Positions 38,089 through 46,897 of a DNA stretch of 64,000 nucleotides are shown here, piece after piece. This stretch comes from Comamonas odontotermitis. Lineage in GTDB: Bacteria; Pseudomonadota; Gammaproteobacteria; Burkholderiales; Burkholderiaceae_C. The translations under genes were made by a program, and so were the position numbers. Under the pieces are notes generated by a model that searched no databases, was not told the DNA's origin, and saw only the letters and a list, made by a program, of their open reading frames with translations. The stretch spans positions 124,001-188,000 of the forward strand of contig NZ_JACHKZ010000006.1 in assembly GCF_014207855.1 (NCBI RefSeq). Reading direction: 5' to 3'. Every line of letters begins with the position of its first letter. Within the stretch, counting starts at the first letter, position 1.

Positions 38089-39222
38089 TCAGGCCGCAGC
38101 TTCGCCACGGCGGATTTCACGGCGCGTGCTGCACCACATCCAGGTCAGCACCACCATGATGGCCGCAGCGCCGCCTGTATGCAACACGGCGGCCACGATG
38201 GGCCAGTCCAGCACCACATTCGACAGCCCGGTGGCAAACTGCAGCACCGTCAATCCAATCAACCACCGCCGCTGCTGGGCAAGCTGCGGCGCGGTACGCA
38301 GATGCCAGCCCAGCCAGAGCAAGGCAGCAATCACCAGATAGGCAAACAGCCGGTGCACATAATGGATGGCAACCAGAGCTTCGTAGCTGATGTGCGAACC
38401 ATCGGCCAAAAAGCCCAGAGGGCGCCAGATCTGGAAGCCATCGAAATTCATCGCTGGCCACCAGGCACCATTGCACTGCGGAAAGGTGGTGCAGGCCAGC
38501 ACCGCGTAATTGGTGCTCACCCAGCCACCCAGGGTGACCTGCACGAACACCAGCGTTGCAGCAGCCACCATCGCCCCGCGCAATAGCGGCGACACAGGGA
38601 CAAGCCCGAGATTATCGGCAAATTGCGTCTGGCGCGTTGCCTGCACGGTTAATAACATCAATAGCACCGTGCCGCCCAGCAGATGCAGGGTAACAATGGC
38701 CGGAAAGAGCTTCATCGTCACCGTCAGCGCGCCAAATGCGCCTTGTATCAGCACCCACACCAGGGTTGCCGTGGGCCACCAGGGGCTGATGGGTTCATGC
38801 TCCTGGCGCCTGCGGCGCACCCAGGCGCTGGCTGTGAGCACGATGATGAGGCCCCCTACGGCTGTTGCCAGATAGCGGTGGATCATCTCCACCCATGCCT
38901 TGCCGTGGGTGACAGGGCCGGTGGGCATGGCCTGTTGCGCAGCCGATATCTCGGCGTGCGCGCCAATCGGGCTGGCATTGCCGTAGCAGCCCGGCCAATC
39001 GGGGCAGCCCAGGCCCGAATCGGTCAGGCGCGTGAAGGCGCCAAACATGACCAGATCAAACGACAGAAACAAGGTGAGCACCGCCAGCACCTGCAGGCGC
39101 TTGAGCGGCGTTGCACCCCGGTGCCGCCACCAGATCCACACGACAGGCCCCAGCGCAATGATGGCGCCCGTGAGCAATACCCGCGCCAGCGGTGCGAAGT
39201 CATACAAATCCTGCGAAGTCAT
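38089..39222 (-). CDS. ctaA: heme A synthase (COX15/CtaA)
   Basis: 377 residues, about eight membrane helices. Motifs: [22 protein letters not shown] with the Cys pair, [17 protein letters not shown] and [17 protein letters not shown] with heme-ligand His residues. It oxidises heme O to heme A. Next upstream gene in the same direction is the SCO-like protein, 124 bases away; that gap holds nothing I recognise. Confidence 0.96.
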   Translation of the reverse strand: MTSQDLYDFAPLARVLLTGAIIALGPVVWIWWRHRGATPLKRLQVLAVLTLFLSFDLVMFGAFTRLTDSGLGCPDWPGCYGNASPIGAHAEISAAQQAMPTGPVTHGKAWVEMIHRYLATAVGGLIIVLTASAWVRRRRQEHEPISPWWPTATLVWVLIQGAFGALTVTMKLFPAIVTLHLLGGTVLLMLLTVQATRQTQFADNLGLVPVSPLLRGAMVAAATLVFVQVTLGGWVSTNYAVLACTTFPQCNGAWWPAMNFDGFQIWRPLGFLADGSHISYEALVAIHYVHRLFAYLVIAALLWLGWHLRTAPQLAQQRRWLIGLTVLQFATGLSNVVLDWPIVAAVLHTGGAAAIMVVLTWMWCSTRREIRRGEAAA

Positions 39223-39346
39223 ACTTTCAAGAACTCAGGGATGCGCTTCATGCATCGAACAGAAAACAGCTGCAGTGGATTGGAGCGCAGGCAAACCGCC
39301 CGGCAGGCCCACAGGTCCATCACCGCGAGAAGAGGCGATGGGCACG

Positions 39347-40084
39347 TCAACGCCCCTCCTTGTCCCAGCTGGAGGAAGCGCGCAGCAGCCTTTCCAGATC
39401 CTTGCGGGCCTTGGCTGCATCGCCCTGCTGCAGTCTGGCGGGAAAGCGCATCATCCAGTGGCCCAGCGGGTCCACCACATACAAATGATCTGCCAATTGG
39501 GCACCAGAAGCCGGTGCCAGCCATTGGGCCACAGCCGCCTGCGGCATGCGCAGCACGGTGGCCTGCGCAAGCGCGGTGCGCATGCTCTGCGGCGGCTCAC
39601 CCCCGTCGGTGATCAGCCATACCCAGTCCACCCGCTCTTTCTCTCGCCCCATGCTCTCGCGCAACTGGCGTTGCAGGTAGAGATTGTTCTGGCAAATGTC
39701 ATCGCACGCGGCTGGCGATGCACTCACCAGCAACCACTGCCCCTTGAGGCTCTGCAGGTCGAAAGCCTTGCCATCCAGCGTCTGCACCTGCATGGCCGGA
39801 AGGGTGGGCTGCTGGACAACCAGCTCACCAAAATTGCGACGGCCTTCCGGGCGGATCACATAGTAGGTGAAGTACGAGGCGATCACCGGTGCTGCGCACA
39901 CCAGCAGCACCAGGAACATCTTGATGCGACCACTGCGCGAGCGCTCGGCGGCGTCAATCGCATCGCTCGCCTGGGCGGCAGGCAAGCTGTGCACGGTCAG
40001 GCCCAGCAATTCCTCATCCGCCGGTGGCGGGGCTTGGGTGGCGGCGGCGCCTGCGGAGACTTTGGACAATTTGGAACCAGACAT
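39347..40084 (-). CDS. membrane-anchored SCO-like thioredoxin-fold protein
   Basis: 245 residues. One TM helix at about 54-72 (IKMFLVLLVCAAPVIASYF), then a thioredoxin-like domain. The segment SASPAACDDICQNNLYLQ places C127 and C131 in CxxxC spacing as in SCO, and H200 in ADHLYVVDPLGHWMM lies where SCO has its copper-binding His. Overall identity to the SCO gene is low. It lies between ctaA and SURF1, so an oxidase-assembly role is inferred. The start is uncertain (40096 also possible) and the gene overlaps SURF1 by about 70 bases. Confidence 0.78.
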   Translation of the reverse strand: MSGSKLSKVSAGAAATQAPPPADEELLGLTVHSLPAAQASDAIDAAERSRSGRIKMFLVLLVCAAPVIASYFTYYVIRPEGRRNFGELVVQQPTLPAMQVQTLDGKAFDLQSLKGQWLLVSASPAACDDICQNNLYLQRQLRESMGREKERVDWVWLITDGGEPPQSMRTALAQATVLRMPQAAVAQWLAPASGAQLADHLYVVDPLGHWMMRFPARLQQGDAAKARKDLERLLRASSSWDKEGR

Positions 40085-40844
40085 AAAGGATGGCAATCAG
40101 GCTGCACAAGCCAAACCATTGAAACGCATAACCATAATGCTTTTCCACACCACTGCCTACTACGGGCCAGTCGCGTGCAAGGCCATCGGAGGCTGCACCG
40201 GTTTGCACGACCGTCCATGTGGCCAGCGGCACACCGATCTCTCGGGCAAAACTGGAGGTGTCGAGATTCTGACGGATCTGGGATACCCCTGAGGCGTTGG
40301 CTGGCGTCTGCAGCTCCAGCAGGCGTGCAGGCTGGCTGGCAATGCGCCCCTGCACCTGCACAATGCCAGCAGGCGTCTGTACCGCTGGCAGCGCTGCCCT
40401 GTTCTCAAAATTGCGCGGCACCCAGCCGCGCTGTACCAGCACGGTCTGCACCAGATTCTGCCCATCTGGCACTGTCAGGCGCAGCGGCGTCAACACATAA
40501 AAACCAGGTCTGCCCTGCATCTGGCGATTGTCCAGATAGACGGTGTACTGCGGCAGCCACTCTCCTTGCAGCACCACCTGGCGGTGCTGCAATTCTTCCT
40601 GCGCAGAAGGCGCGAGTGGTGTCAGCAGACTGTGGCCTTCCAGCGCAGGCATGGCAGCGCGCGCATCAAGCTGTGCCTGGTAGGCCTCTTTCTCAGCGGC
40701 GCGGCGCAGTTGCCAGCGCCCGAGCGATGCCGTCACCAGCATGGCGATCACCGCCGCCATGGTGATGATGGCAAAACGCATGCGCGCCTTGCGTGCGCTG
40801 CGGGCAGTACTGGCATCCGGCACATCACCCATGACTGAAGGCAT
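40014..40844 (-). CDS. SURF1 family cytochrome oxidase assembly protein
   Basis: 276 residues. TM helices near residues 23-42 and 240-258 flank a periplasmic domain with SURF1 marks: LGRWQLRRAAEKEAY, GEWLPQYTVYLDNR, VLVQRGWVPRN and HYGYAFQWFGL. SURF1 aids heme a insertion into subunit I. The C-terminal tail is Arg-rich and overlaps the next gene. Confidence 0.94.
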   Translation of the reverse strand: MPSVMGDVPDASTARSARKARMRFAIITMAAVIAMLVTASLGRWQLRRAAEKEAYQAQLDARAAMPALEGHSLLTPLAPSAQEELQHRQVVLQGEWLPQYTVYLDNRQMQGRPGFYVLTPLRLTVPDGQNLVQTVLVQRGWVPRNFENRAALPAVQTPAGIVQVQGRIASQPARLLELQTPANASGVSQIRQNLDTSSFAREIGVPLATWTVVQTGAASDGLARDWPVVGSGVEKHYGYAFQWFGLCSLIAILYVWFQIVQSLRRRRRHPSPATGG

Positions 40845-41087
40845 CCTGCAACGCGCTGTTCATGCCAGCGATTCCTGCAACTTCGAAGAGAAAAACATGC
40901 AATTGGCTTTCATTTCCATGGTTATACCCTGCCCCACGCACCGGATCGGTAGCCCGGGTGATAGCGGATGGTGTCCGCACCGCATCTGCGTGAAAATAGA
41001 TGCCCAACCGATCATTGGCGTTTGAGGGACAAGCGCTTTTTGCTACGAAAACCAAAGCGCATTGCGTCACAACATCCGGAGTTTTCC

Positions 41088-41309
41088 ATGAAGATCATCA
41101 TCGCACTCGCCTTTGTCGCCATCATTGCCAGCCTGGCGTCTGCCCTCGTCTTCATGATGCGCGGCAGTCGGGAAGATGGCGCTGGCAACAAGCGCATGGC
41201 CTGGGCGCTCACCGTACGGATCGGGATTTCGGTACTGGTGTTCCTGTGCATTCTGATTGCCTGGAAACTGGGCTATATCCAGCCCCATGGGATTCCCGCG
41301 AGTTCCTGA
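41088..41309 (+). CDS. twin transmembrane protein (DUF2909)
   Basis: 73 residues: MKIIIALAFVAIIASLASAL, a short charged loop (RGSREDGAGNKRM), and a second helix (ALTVRIGISVLVFLCILIAW). This is the DUF2909 layout found in Burkholderiales cox clusters. It reads opposite to all flanking cox genes here. Function unknown. Upstream sequence CGGAG serves as ribosome site. Confidence 0.85.
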   Translation: MKIIIALAFVAIIASLASALVFMMRGSREDGAGNKRMAWALTVRIGISVLVFLCILIAWKLGYIQPHGIPASS

Positions 41310-41331
41310 ACCAAGCTGCCGCTCCGTCAAT

Positions 41332-41358
41332 AAAAAAGCGCCACACGGCGCTTTTTTG
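41332..41358. terminator. bidirectional terminator between DUF2909 and ctaE
   Basis: A-run, stem agcgcc / ggcgct with a short loop, then a T-run; symmetrical, so it serves the rightward small gene and the leftward ctaE operon. Confidence 0.9.
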
Positions 41359-41373
41359 TTAGGGGGATGCGAC

Positions 41374-42255
41374 CTACATCCAATACACCAGGATGTACAG
41401 GCCCAGCCAGACCACGTCCACAAAGTGCCAATACCAGGCGGCCCCTTCAAAGCCAAAATGCTTTTTGGCTGTGAAATGGCCTTTTTGCAGCCGCAAGGTG
41501 ATAACCAGCAGCATGAGCATGCCGACAAACACGTGCAAACCGTGAAAGCCCGTGAGCATGTAGAAGGTGGATCCATATACGCCCGAATTGAGCTTGAGAT
41601 TCAGCTCGGTGTACAGGTGGTGGTACTCATAGCCCTGCACGAACAGGAAGATCACGCCCAACAGCACCGTCATCCACATGAATTTGATGCACTTGGCGCG
41701 ATGGTCGTCCCGCAGCGCATGGTGGGCAATGGTGAGGGTGACGCCCGATGTCAGCAGCAACGCGGTATTGATCGTAGGCAGCCAGAAGGGGCCTACGGTC
41801 TGGAACGGATCAACCGTGCCGGCGGGCGACGTGGTGGCTCCGGGCGATACGCTGGGCCAGGCAGCCTTGAAATCGGGCCACAGCAAGGCATTGTCCAGAC
41901 TGCCCAGCGCAGGCACCGAATGCGAGCGCGCCCACCACAGCGCCGTGAAGAAAGCGCCGAAGAACATGACTTCCGAGAAGATGAACCAGCTCATGCTCCA
42001 GCGGTAGGACATGTCGATGCGGTGGCTGTACTTCCCCGCCTCGCTTTCGTGGATCGCATCGCCAAACCACTGGTACAGCACAAACAGCCACCAGACCGTG
42101 CCCAAGAGCAGCACGTATTTGGCCCAGTCATGGCCGTTGACCCAATTGCCTGCCCCGATGATCATCAGACCCAGGCCAATGGCAGCCATCACCGGGTGCC
42201 GCGATTCTGCGGGAACAAAGTAGTACGGCGTAGCGCCATGGGGTGTCGCACTCAT
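41374..42255 (-). CDS. ctaE: cytochrome c oxidase subunit III
   Basis: 293 residues, seven predicted helices. Family segments: RWSMSWFIFSEVMFFGAFFTALWW, ALLLTSGVTLTIAHHAL and TGFHGLHVFVGMLMLLVITLR, ending WHFVDVVWLGLYILVYW. Last gene of the leftward ctaC-D-(small)-G-DUF2970-E operon. Confidence 0.97.
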   Translation of the reverse strand: MSATPHGATPYYFVPAESRHPVMAAIGLGLMIIGAGNWVNGHDWAKYVLLLGTVWWLFVLYQWFGDAIHESEAGKYSHRIDMSYRWSMSWFIFSEVMFFGAFFTALWWARSHSVPALGSLDNALLWPDFKAAWPSVSPGATTSPAGTVDPFQTVGPFWLPTINTALLLTSGVTLTIAHHALRDDHRAKCIKFMWMTVLLGVIFLFVQGYEYHHLYTELNLKLNSGVYGSTFYMLTGFHGLHVFVGMLMLLVITLRLQKGHFTAKKHFGFEGAAWYWHFVDVVWLGLYILVYWM

Positions 42256-42299
42256 CTCAGCTCCTGATATCTCGTTTTCTTGCTACTGAAACACTCTAT

Positions 42300-42518
42300 T
42301 CAAACCAACCAATGCACCAGGGCCATCAGGCCCAGCACAAACAAGGCCAGCGCCACCAGGCCTACGGCAATGATCTGCAGCGGCGTGATCTGTGCGCCAT
42401 CCTGCTGCCACTCCGATCCCTTGCGAACGCCCAGCAAAGACCACAGCACCGCCTGCACCGTGCGCCACACGCTGCCTTTGCGCTGTCCGGGTTGCGGAGT
42501 CGGGCTGGGCGCTGCCAT
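42300..42518 (-). CDS. DUF2970 small membrane protein
   Basis: 72 residues: a soluble start (WRTVQAVLWSLLGVRKGSEW) and one C-terminal helix (PLQIIAVGLVALALFVLGLM). DUF2970 proteins sit between ctaG and ctaE in Burkholderiales; function unknown. ATG 42518 overlaps the ctaG stop; a GTG three bases earlier is also possible. Confidence 0.85.
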   Translation of the reverse strand: MAAPSPTPQPGQRKGSVWRTVQAVLWSLLGVRKGSEWQQDGAQITPLQIIAVGLVALALFVLGLMALVHWLV

Positions 42519-43129
42519 CACGATGATCCTGGTTCCGCTGCCGCAGCAGCCGCTGTGGGCACGACCACCGGAGCACCCGGTGTCTTGCCGCCCACTTCAA
42601 AGAAGGTATAGGACAAGGTGATCGTCGTCACATCCTTCGAGAGCTTGGGGTCGATGACGAAGGCCACAGGCCATTCCTTTCTCTCACCCGGATCCAGCGT
42701 GTACTGGTTGAAGCAGAAACACTCCAGCTTGTTGAAGTAGGGAGCCGCCTGCTTGGGTGCGTAGCTGGGAATCGCCTGCGCCGCCATGCGGTGGTTCTGC
42801 TCGTTGCGGAACTCGTACATCACCGTGCTCAACTCGCCCGGGTGCACCTTCATCGAGGCCACCGCGGGCTTGAAGCTCCATGGGCCACGCACATTGGCAT
42901 CGAACTCCACCGTGATGGTGCGGCTCTCGTCCACCTGGGTATTGAGCTTGACGTTTTTCCCTGCGGTACCGTTGCCCGGCACATCGCGCTCGGTCAAGGC
43001 CAGAATGTTGATTCCGGTGACTTCGCAGATACGCTTGTACAGCGGGATCAGCGCATAGCCAAACGCAAACATGCCCAAGGCTACGACGGCCAGCTTGCCC
43101 ACCATCTTGACGTTGTCTGCGTGTCGCAC
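42518..43129 (-). CDS. ctaG: cytochrome c oxidase copper-insertion protein (COX11/CtaG)
   Basis: 203 residues from a GTG start supported by AGGAG upstream (ATG 43105 is an alternative). One N-terminal TM helix, then the immunoglobulin-like COX11 domain with the copper motif CFCF (LECFCFNQ), YEFRNEQN and FVIDP. It delivers copper to the CuB site of subunit I. Confidence 0.96.
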   Translation of the reverse strand: MRHADNVKMVGKLAVVALGMFAFGYALIPLYKRICEVTGINILALTERDVPGNGTAGKNVKLNTQVDESRTITVEFDANVRGPWSFKPAVASMKVHPGELSTVMYEFRNEQNHRMAAQAIPSYAPKQAAPYFNKLECFCFNQYTLDPGERKEWPVAFVIDPKLSKDVTTITLSYTFFEVGGKTPGAPVVVPTAAAAAAEPGSS

Positions 43130-43160
43130 TCTTGCTTGCTCCTGTTGGCTCGCGTACTGC

Positions 43161-43268
43161 TTACAGCACTGACATCTTCACCAGAAACCCGATGAAGAAG
43201 ACCAGCGCCACCGACGCCAGAATCAGCGCCAGCCGGATATTTGCCTTGCGTTGCTCAGGCGTTGTCAT
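43161..43268 (-). CDS. cytochrome oxidase small assembly protein
   Basis: 35 residues, starting MTTPEQRKANIRLALILASV and ending FLVKMSVL: a short polar head and one TM helix. Tiny proteins of exactly this form lie between ctaD and ctaG in many Burkholderiales. The start lies 12 bases from the ctaD stop, with no frame conflict. Function in assembly is presumed from position. Confidence 0.8.
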   Translation of the reverse strand: MTTPEQRKANIRLALILASVALVFFIGFLVKMSVL

Positions 43269-43280
43269 CTGCAGATCCAA

Positions 43281-44927
43281 TCAGCCAATGACCTTGGTGG
43301 CCGTGGCGTCCAGTTTGGGAGGGTTCTCGAAGGTATGGAATGGTGCGGGCGAGGGCACTTCCCACTCCAGGCCTTCAGCGCCTTCCCATGGCTTTTGTGG
43401 AGCCTTTTCACCGCGGTGGCGCATGCCGGGCCACACCACGAACACAAAGAAGTACACCTGCATCAGGCCGAAGCCGAATGCACCGATCGACGCAATCATG
43501 TTGAAATCGGCGAACTGCATGGGGTAATCTGCATAGCGGCGTGGCATACCAGCCAACCCCAGGAAGTGCATGGGGAAGAAGGTGATGTTGAAGGTGATGA
43601 GCGAGCCCCAGAAGTGGATACGGCCACGCGCCTCGGAATACATCACGCCGTTCCATTTGGGCGCCCAGTAGTAGTAGCCCGCAAACATCGAAAACAGCGA
43701 GCCCGCCACCAGCACGTAGTGGAAGTGCGCCACCACGTAATAGGTATCCTGCAACTGGATGTCGATGGGTGCCATCGACAGAATCAGGCCGGTGAAGCCG
43801 CCCATCGTGAACACGAAGATAAAGCCCACGGCAAACAGCATGGGTGTCTCGAACGTCATCGAGCCGCGCCACATCGTGGCCACCCAGTTGAAGATTTTCA
43901 CGGCGGTCGGCACCGAGATCAGCATGGTCGCGTACATGAAGAACAGTTGCCCGGTCACCGGCATGCCTGTGGTGAACATGTGGTGCGCCCACACAATGAA
44001 GGACAGAATGGCAATGGCCGCCACGGCATAGACCATCGATGCATAGCCAAACAGCTTCTTGCGGCTGAAGGCCGGCACGATCTGGCTGACGATGCCAAAG
44101 GCCGGCAGGATCATGATGTACACCTCGGGGTGGCCGAAGAACCAGAAGATGTGCTGGTACATGACCGGGTCACCGCCGCCCGCAGGGTTGAAGAAGCTCG
44201 TGCCAAAGTGGCGGTCGGTCAGGGTCATGGTGATGGCGCCCGCGAGCACAGGCATCACGGCAATCAGCAGGTATGCGGTGATCAGCCACGTCCAGCAGAA
44301 CATGGGCATCTTCATCAGCGTCATGCCGGGAGCGCGCATGTTCAAGATGGTGACGATGATGTTGATCGACCCCATGATCGACGAAGCGCCCAGCACATGC
44401 ATGGCAAAGATGCTGGTGTCCATGGACGGCCCCATCTGTAGCGTGAGCGGTGCGTACAGCGTCCAGCCTGCAGCAGGCGCGCCGCCGGGCATGAAGAACG
44501 AGCCCACCAGCATCAGGCCCGCAGGAATCATCAGCCAGAAGCTGAAGTTGTTCATGCGCGCAAAAGCCATGTCGGATGCACCGATCTGCAGCGGAATCAT
44601 CCAGTTCGCAAAGCCCACAAAGGCCGGCATGATGGCGCCAAACACCATGATCAGGCCATGCATGGTGGTGAGTTGGTTGAACAGCTCAGGATTGACCAGT
44701 TGCAGACCGGGCTGGAACAACTCGGCACGGATCAGCAGCGCCAGCACGCCGCCCACCATCAGCATGGTGAACGAGAACAGCAGGTACAGCGTGCCGATGT
44801 CTTTGTGGTTGGTGGCAAACACCCAGCGGCGCCAGCCGGTGGGCGCGCCATGGTGGTGGTCATCGTGGCCATGCGCATCATGGCCGTGGCCAGTGTGGCT
44901 GTGGTCTGTAGGGAGAACGGCGCTCAT
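43281..44927 (-). CDS. ctaD: cytochrome c oxidase subunit I
   Basis: 548 residues, twelve helices. Catalytic parts: WLITAYLLIAVMPVLAGAITM, the CuB/Tyr region HIFWFFGHPEVYIMILPAFG, VWAHHMFTTGMP and the heme-ligand segment VAHFHYVLVAGSLF. The N-terminus is strikingly His-rich (residues 9-26, HSHTGHGHDAHGHDDHHH), possibly a metal-binding tail. It carries heme a and the heme a3-CuB oxygen-reducing centre. Confidence 0.98.
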   Translation of the reverse strand: MSAVLPTDHSHTGHGHDAHGHDDHHHGAPTGWRRWVFATNHKDIGTLYLLFSFTMLMVGGVLALLIRAELFQPGLQLVNPELFNQLTTMHGLIMVFGAIMPAFVGFANWMIPLQIGASDMAFARMNNFSFWLMIPAGLMLVGSFFMPGGAPAAGWTLYAPLTLQMGPSMDTSIFAMHVLGASSIMGSINIIVTILNMRAPGMTLMKMPMFCWTWLITAYLLIAVMPVLAGAITMTLTDRHFGTSFFNPAGGGDPVMYQHIFWFFGHPEVYIMILPAFGIVSQIVPAFSRKKLFGYASMVYAVAAIAILSFIVWAHHMFTTGMPVTGQLFFMYATMLISVPTAVKIFNWVATMWRGSMTFETPMLFAVGFIFVFTMGGFTGLILSMAPIDIQLQDTYYVVAHFHYVLVAGSLFSMFAGYYYWAPKWNGVMYSEARGRIHFWGSLITFNITFFPMHFLGLAGMPRRYADYPMQFADFNMIASIGAFGFGLMQVYFFVFVVWPGMRHRGEKAPQKPWEGAEGLEWEVPSPAPFHTFENPPKLDATATKVIG

Positions 44928-44972
44928 AGTTCTTGACTCCGATAGCTCTTCATGGGCTGGACTGGTGGGGCG

Positions 44973-46568
44973 TTATGGCGTAGCAACAATATCTACGCGG
45001 CGCGCCTGGCTGTCTGCGCCCTGTCCTGCAGTAATGGTTTCTGGCTTGCGCATTTCGATGCGCGCATCGGCCACGCCGTTGTCCGTCAGCATCTTGGCCA
45101 CTGCCTGGGCCCGCAGCTTGGCGAGTTCAGCGTTCTGGTCGGCATTGCCGGTGGAATCGACAAAACCAGACAGTACCACCTTGCCGGCCTGCGCTGCCAA
45201 TGCCGTTGCCGCTTTCTTGACTGTGGCCTGGGCGTCGCTGTCCAGATCGCTCTTGCCGCTGGCGAAAAATACCTGGAATGGACCCGCCTCCGCAGCTGGT
45301 GCGGCAGCAGCAGGGGCCGCTTGTGCATCGGCAGCTGGCGCAGCGGGTGCTGGGGCAGCAGTACCAGCAGCAGGCGCTGCAGAGCCGCCGCCTTCAGGGA
45401 ACTTGCCACCACGCGCAGCCACGAACTCGGCAGGTTGCACCATGGTGCCGGTCTTGTTGCTCCAGTGGTTTTTGGCAAAGGTCACCACAGCGGCCAGATC
45501 GGTATCGCTCAGCTGCTTCCAGGCGGGCATGGCGCCATTGGCGCGGCCTTCCAGCACGGCATGCATCATGTCTGCCGTGGGGCCCAGCACCACGGGGCTC
45601 CCGTCAAGCGCCTTGATAGGGCCTGCGCCCTTGCCATTGGCCTGGTGGCAGGCTGCGCAATTGGCGGCATAGACTTTTTCGCCACGGGCCACCAGATCGG
45701 CCAGCACCCAGACCTTATTGGGATCGTCCGCCTTGGCAGCCAGCTTTTTCTTCTGGTCTGCCACCCATGCGGAATAGTCATCAGCCGACAGCACCTTCAC
45801 ATGGATGGGCATGTAGGCATGTTCCTTGCCACACAGCTCCGCGCACTGGCCGTAGTAATCGCCTGTTTTCTCGGCACGGAACCAGGTATCGCGCACAAAG
45901 CCGGGAATCGCATCCTGCTTGATGCCAAAGGCCGGCACCATGAAGGAGTGGATCACGTCTGCAGCCGTGGTGATGACACGCACCTTTTTGTTGACAGGCA
46001 CCACCAGCGGGTTGTCGACGCGCAGCAGGTAATCATTGGGCGCCTTGGAGACATCGCCGCTGTTGGACATGGCGCGCTGGCTGCTGTCCAGGGTGGATAC
46101 AAAGCTCAGGCCTTCACCTTCGCCCGTCAGGTAGTCATAGCCCCATTTCCATTGGTAGCCTGTCACCTTGACAGTCAAATCTGCATTGGTAGTGTCTTTT
46201 TGTGCCACCAGCACCTTCGTGGCGGGCAGGGCCATCAGGATAACGATGATGAAAGGCAGAACCGTCCAGGCGACTTCCACGGTGACCGATTCATGGAAGT
46301 CCGCAGCCTTGGCCCCTTTGGATTTGCGGTGCTTCCAGATGGAATAGAACATCACCGCAAACACACCGACAAAGATGATGGTGCAGATCCACAGCATCAT
46401 CCAGTGCAGAGTGTGCTGCTCTTCAGCAATCTTGGTGACCGGAGGGGCCAGATTCATCTGCCCGACTGCAGGACCGCCCGGCAGGCTCTGCACCGCGTGT
46501 GCTGCAGTGGCCAAACCTGCGCCAGCCACCAACAGCAAAGAAGCCAGTTTTTGAGAAACACTTTTCAT
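44973..46568 (-). CDS. ctaC: cytochrome c oxidase subunit II with cytochrome c and OmpA-like domains
   Basis: 531 residues. Signal peptide to about 25, two TM helices (57-75, 100-120), CuA domain (H207, C242, C246, H250, M253 in QCAELCGKEHAYM), cytochrome c domain with CAACH at 304-308, an Ala/Pro linker (395-428) and a C-terminal OmpA-like domain (431-531; GFVDSTGNADQNAELAKLR, with D471 and R486 of the peptidoglycan-binding set). The cytochrome fusion is common in caa3/aa3 enzymes; the OmpA addition is unusual. ATG 46568 chosen; GTG 46577 also fits. Confidence 0.95.
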   Translation of the reverse strand: MKSVSQKLASLLLVAGAGLATAAHAVQSLPGGPAVGQMNLAPPVTKIAEEQHTLHWMMLWICTIIFVGVFAVMFYSIWKHRKSKGAKAADFHESVTVEVAWTVLPFIIVILMALPATKVLVAQKDTTNADLTVKVTGYQWKWGYDYLTGEGEGLSFVSTLDSSQRAMSNSGDVSKAPNDYLLRVDNPLVVPVNKKVRVITTAADVIHSFMVPAFGIKQDAIPGFVRDTWFRAEKTGDYYGQCAELCGKEHAYMPIHVKVLSADDYSAWVADQKKKLAAKADDPNKVWVLADLVARGEKVYAANCAACHQANGKGAGPIKALDGSPVVLGPTADMMHAVLEGRANGAMPAWKQLSDTDLAAVVTFAKNHWSNKTGTMVQPAEFVAARGGKFPEGGGSAAPAAGTAAPAPAAPAADAQAAPAAAAPAAEAGPFQVFFASGKSDLDSDAQATVKKAATALAAQAGKVVLSGFVDSTGNADQNAELAKLRAQAVAKMLTDNGVADARIEMRKPETITAGQGADSQARRVDIVATP

Positions 46569-46897
46569 AGTTGTCACTTACTTCTCAACGTCTCATCGTT
46601 ATGAAGTGCAAGGCGCCATGTGGGGGAACACGGGGCCGCGTGGTGCACCTTTGGCCGAGCGCACCTGCGGTTGCACTCATGCCACTTTGTCATCAAACCG
46701 AGCATGGCGTGAACTGCGCAATATTGCAACCCATGCAATCCCGGGATCATAGGGCTTTCACAACAAAAGCCCCCAGGCACTAGACAGCCGCTGCAATTGG
46801 CGTTCCACGCCAGGCCGATGCACCCATGGTTTCAGGCGCGCGACCATGAGCGCATGCCGGCGACTGCCAGTATCAGCGGTGCCTTGCTCGGCAGCGG
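46569..46897. other. intergenic control region upstream of ctaC
   Basis: 329 bases without a credible gene. It should hold the cox promoter. I see a weak inverted repeat gggcttt / aaaagccc at 46752-46772 without a T-run on the relevant strand, and an AT-rich caatattgcaa block near 46719, but no sequence I would call as a defined promoter or operator. Confidence 0.6.

Noticed and set aside
46752..46772. Inverted repeat gggcttt / aaaagccc before the cox operon as a terminator
   Set aside because: No T-run follows on the minus strand, and the methyltransferase transcript would have to end about 125 bases after its stop. Too weak to call.
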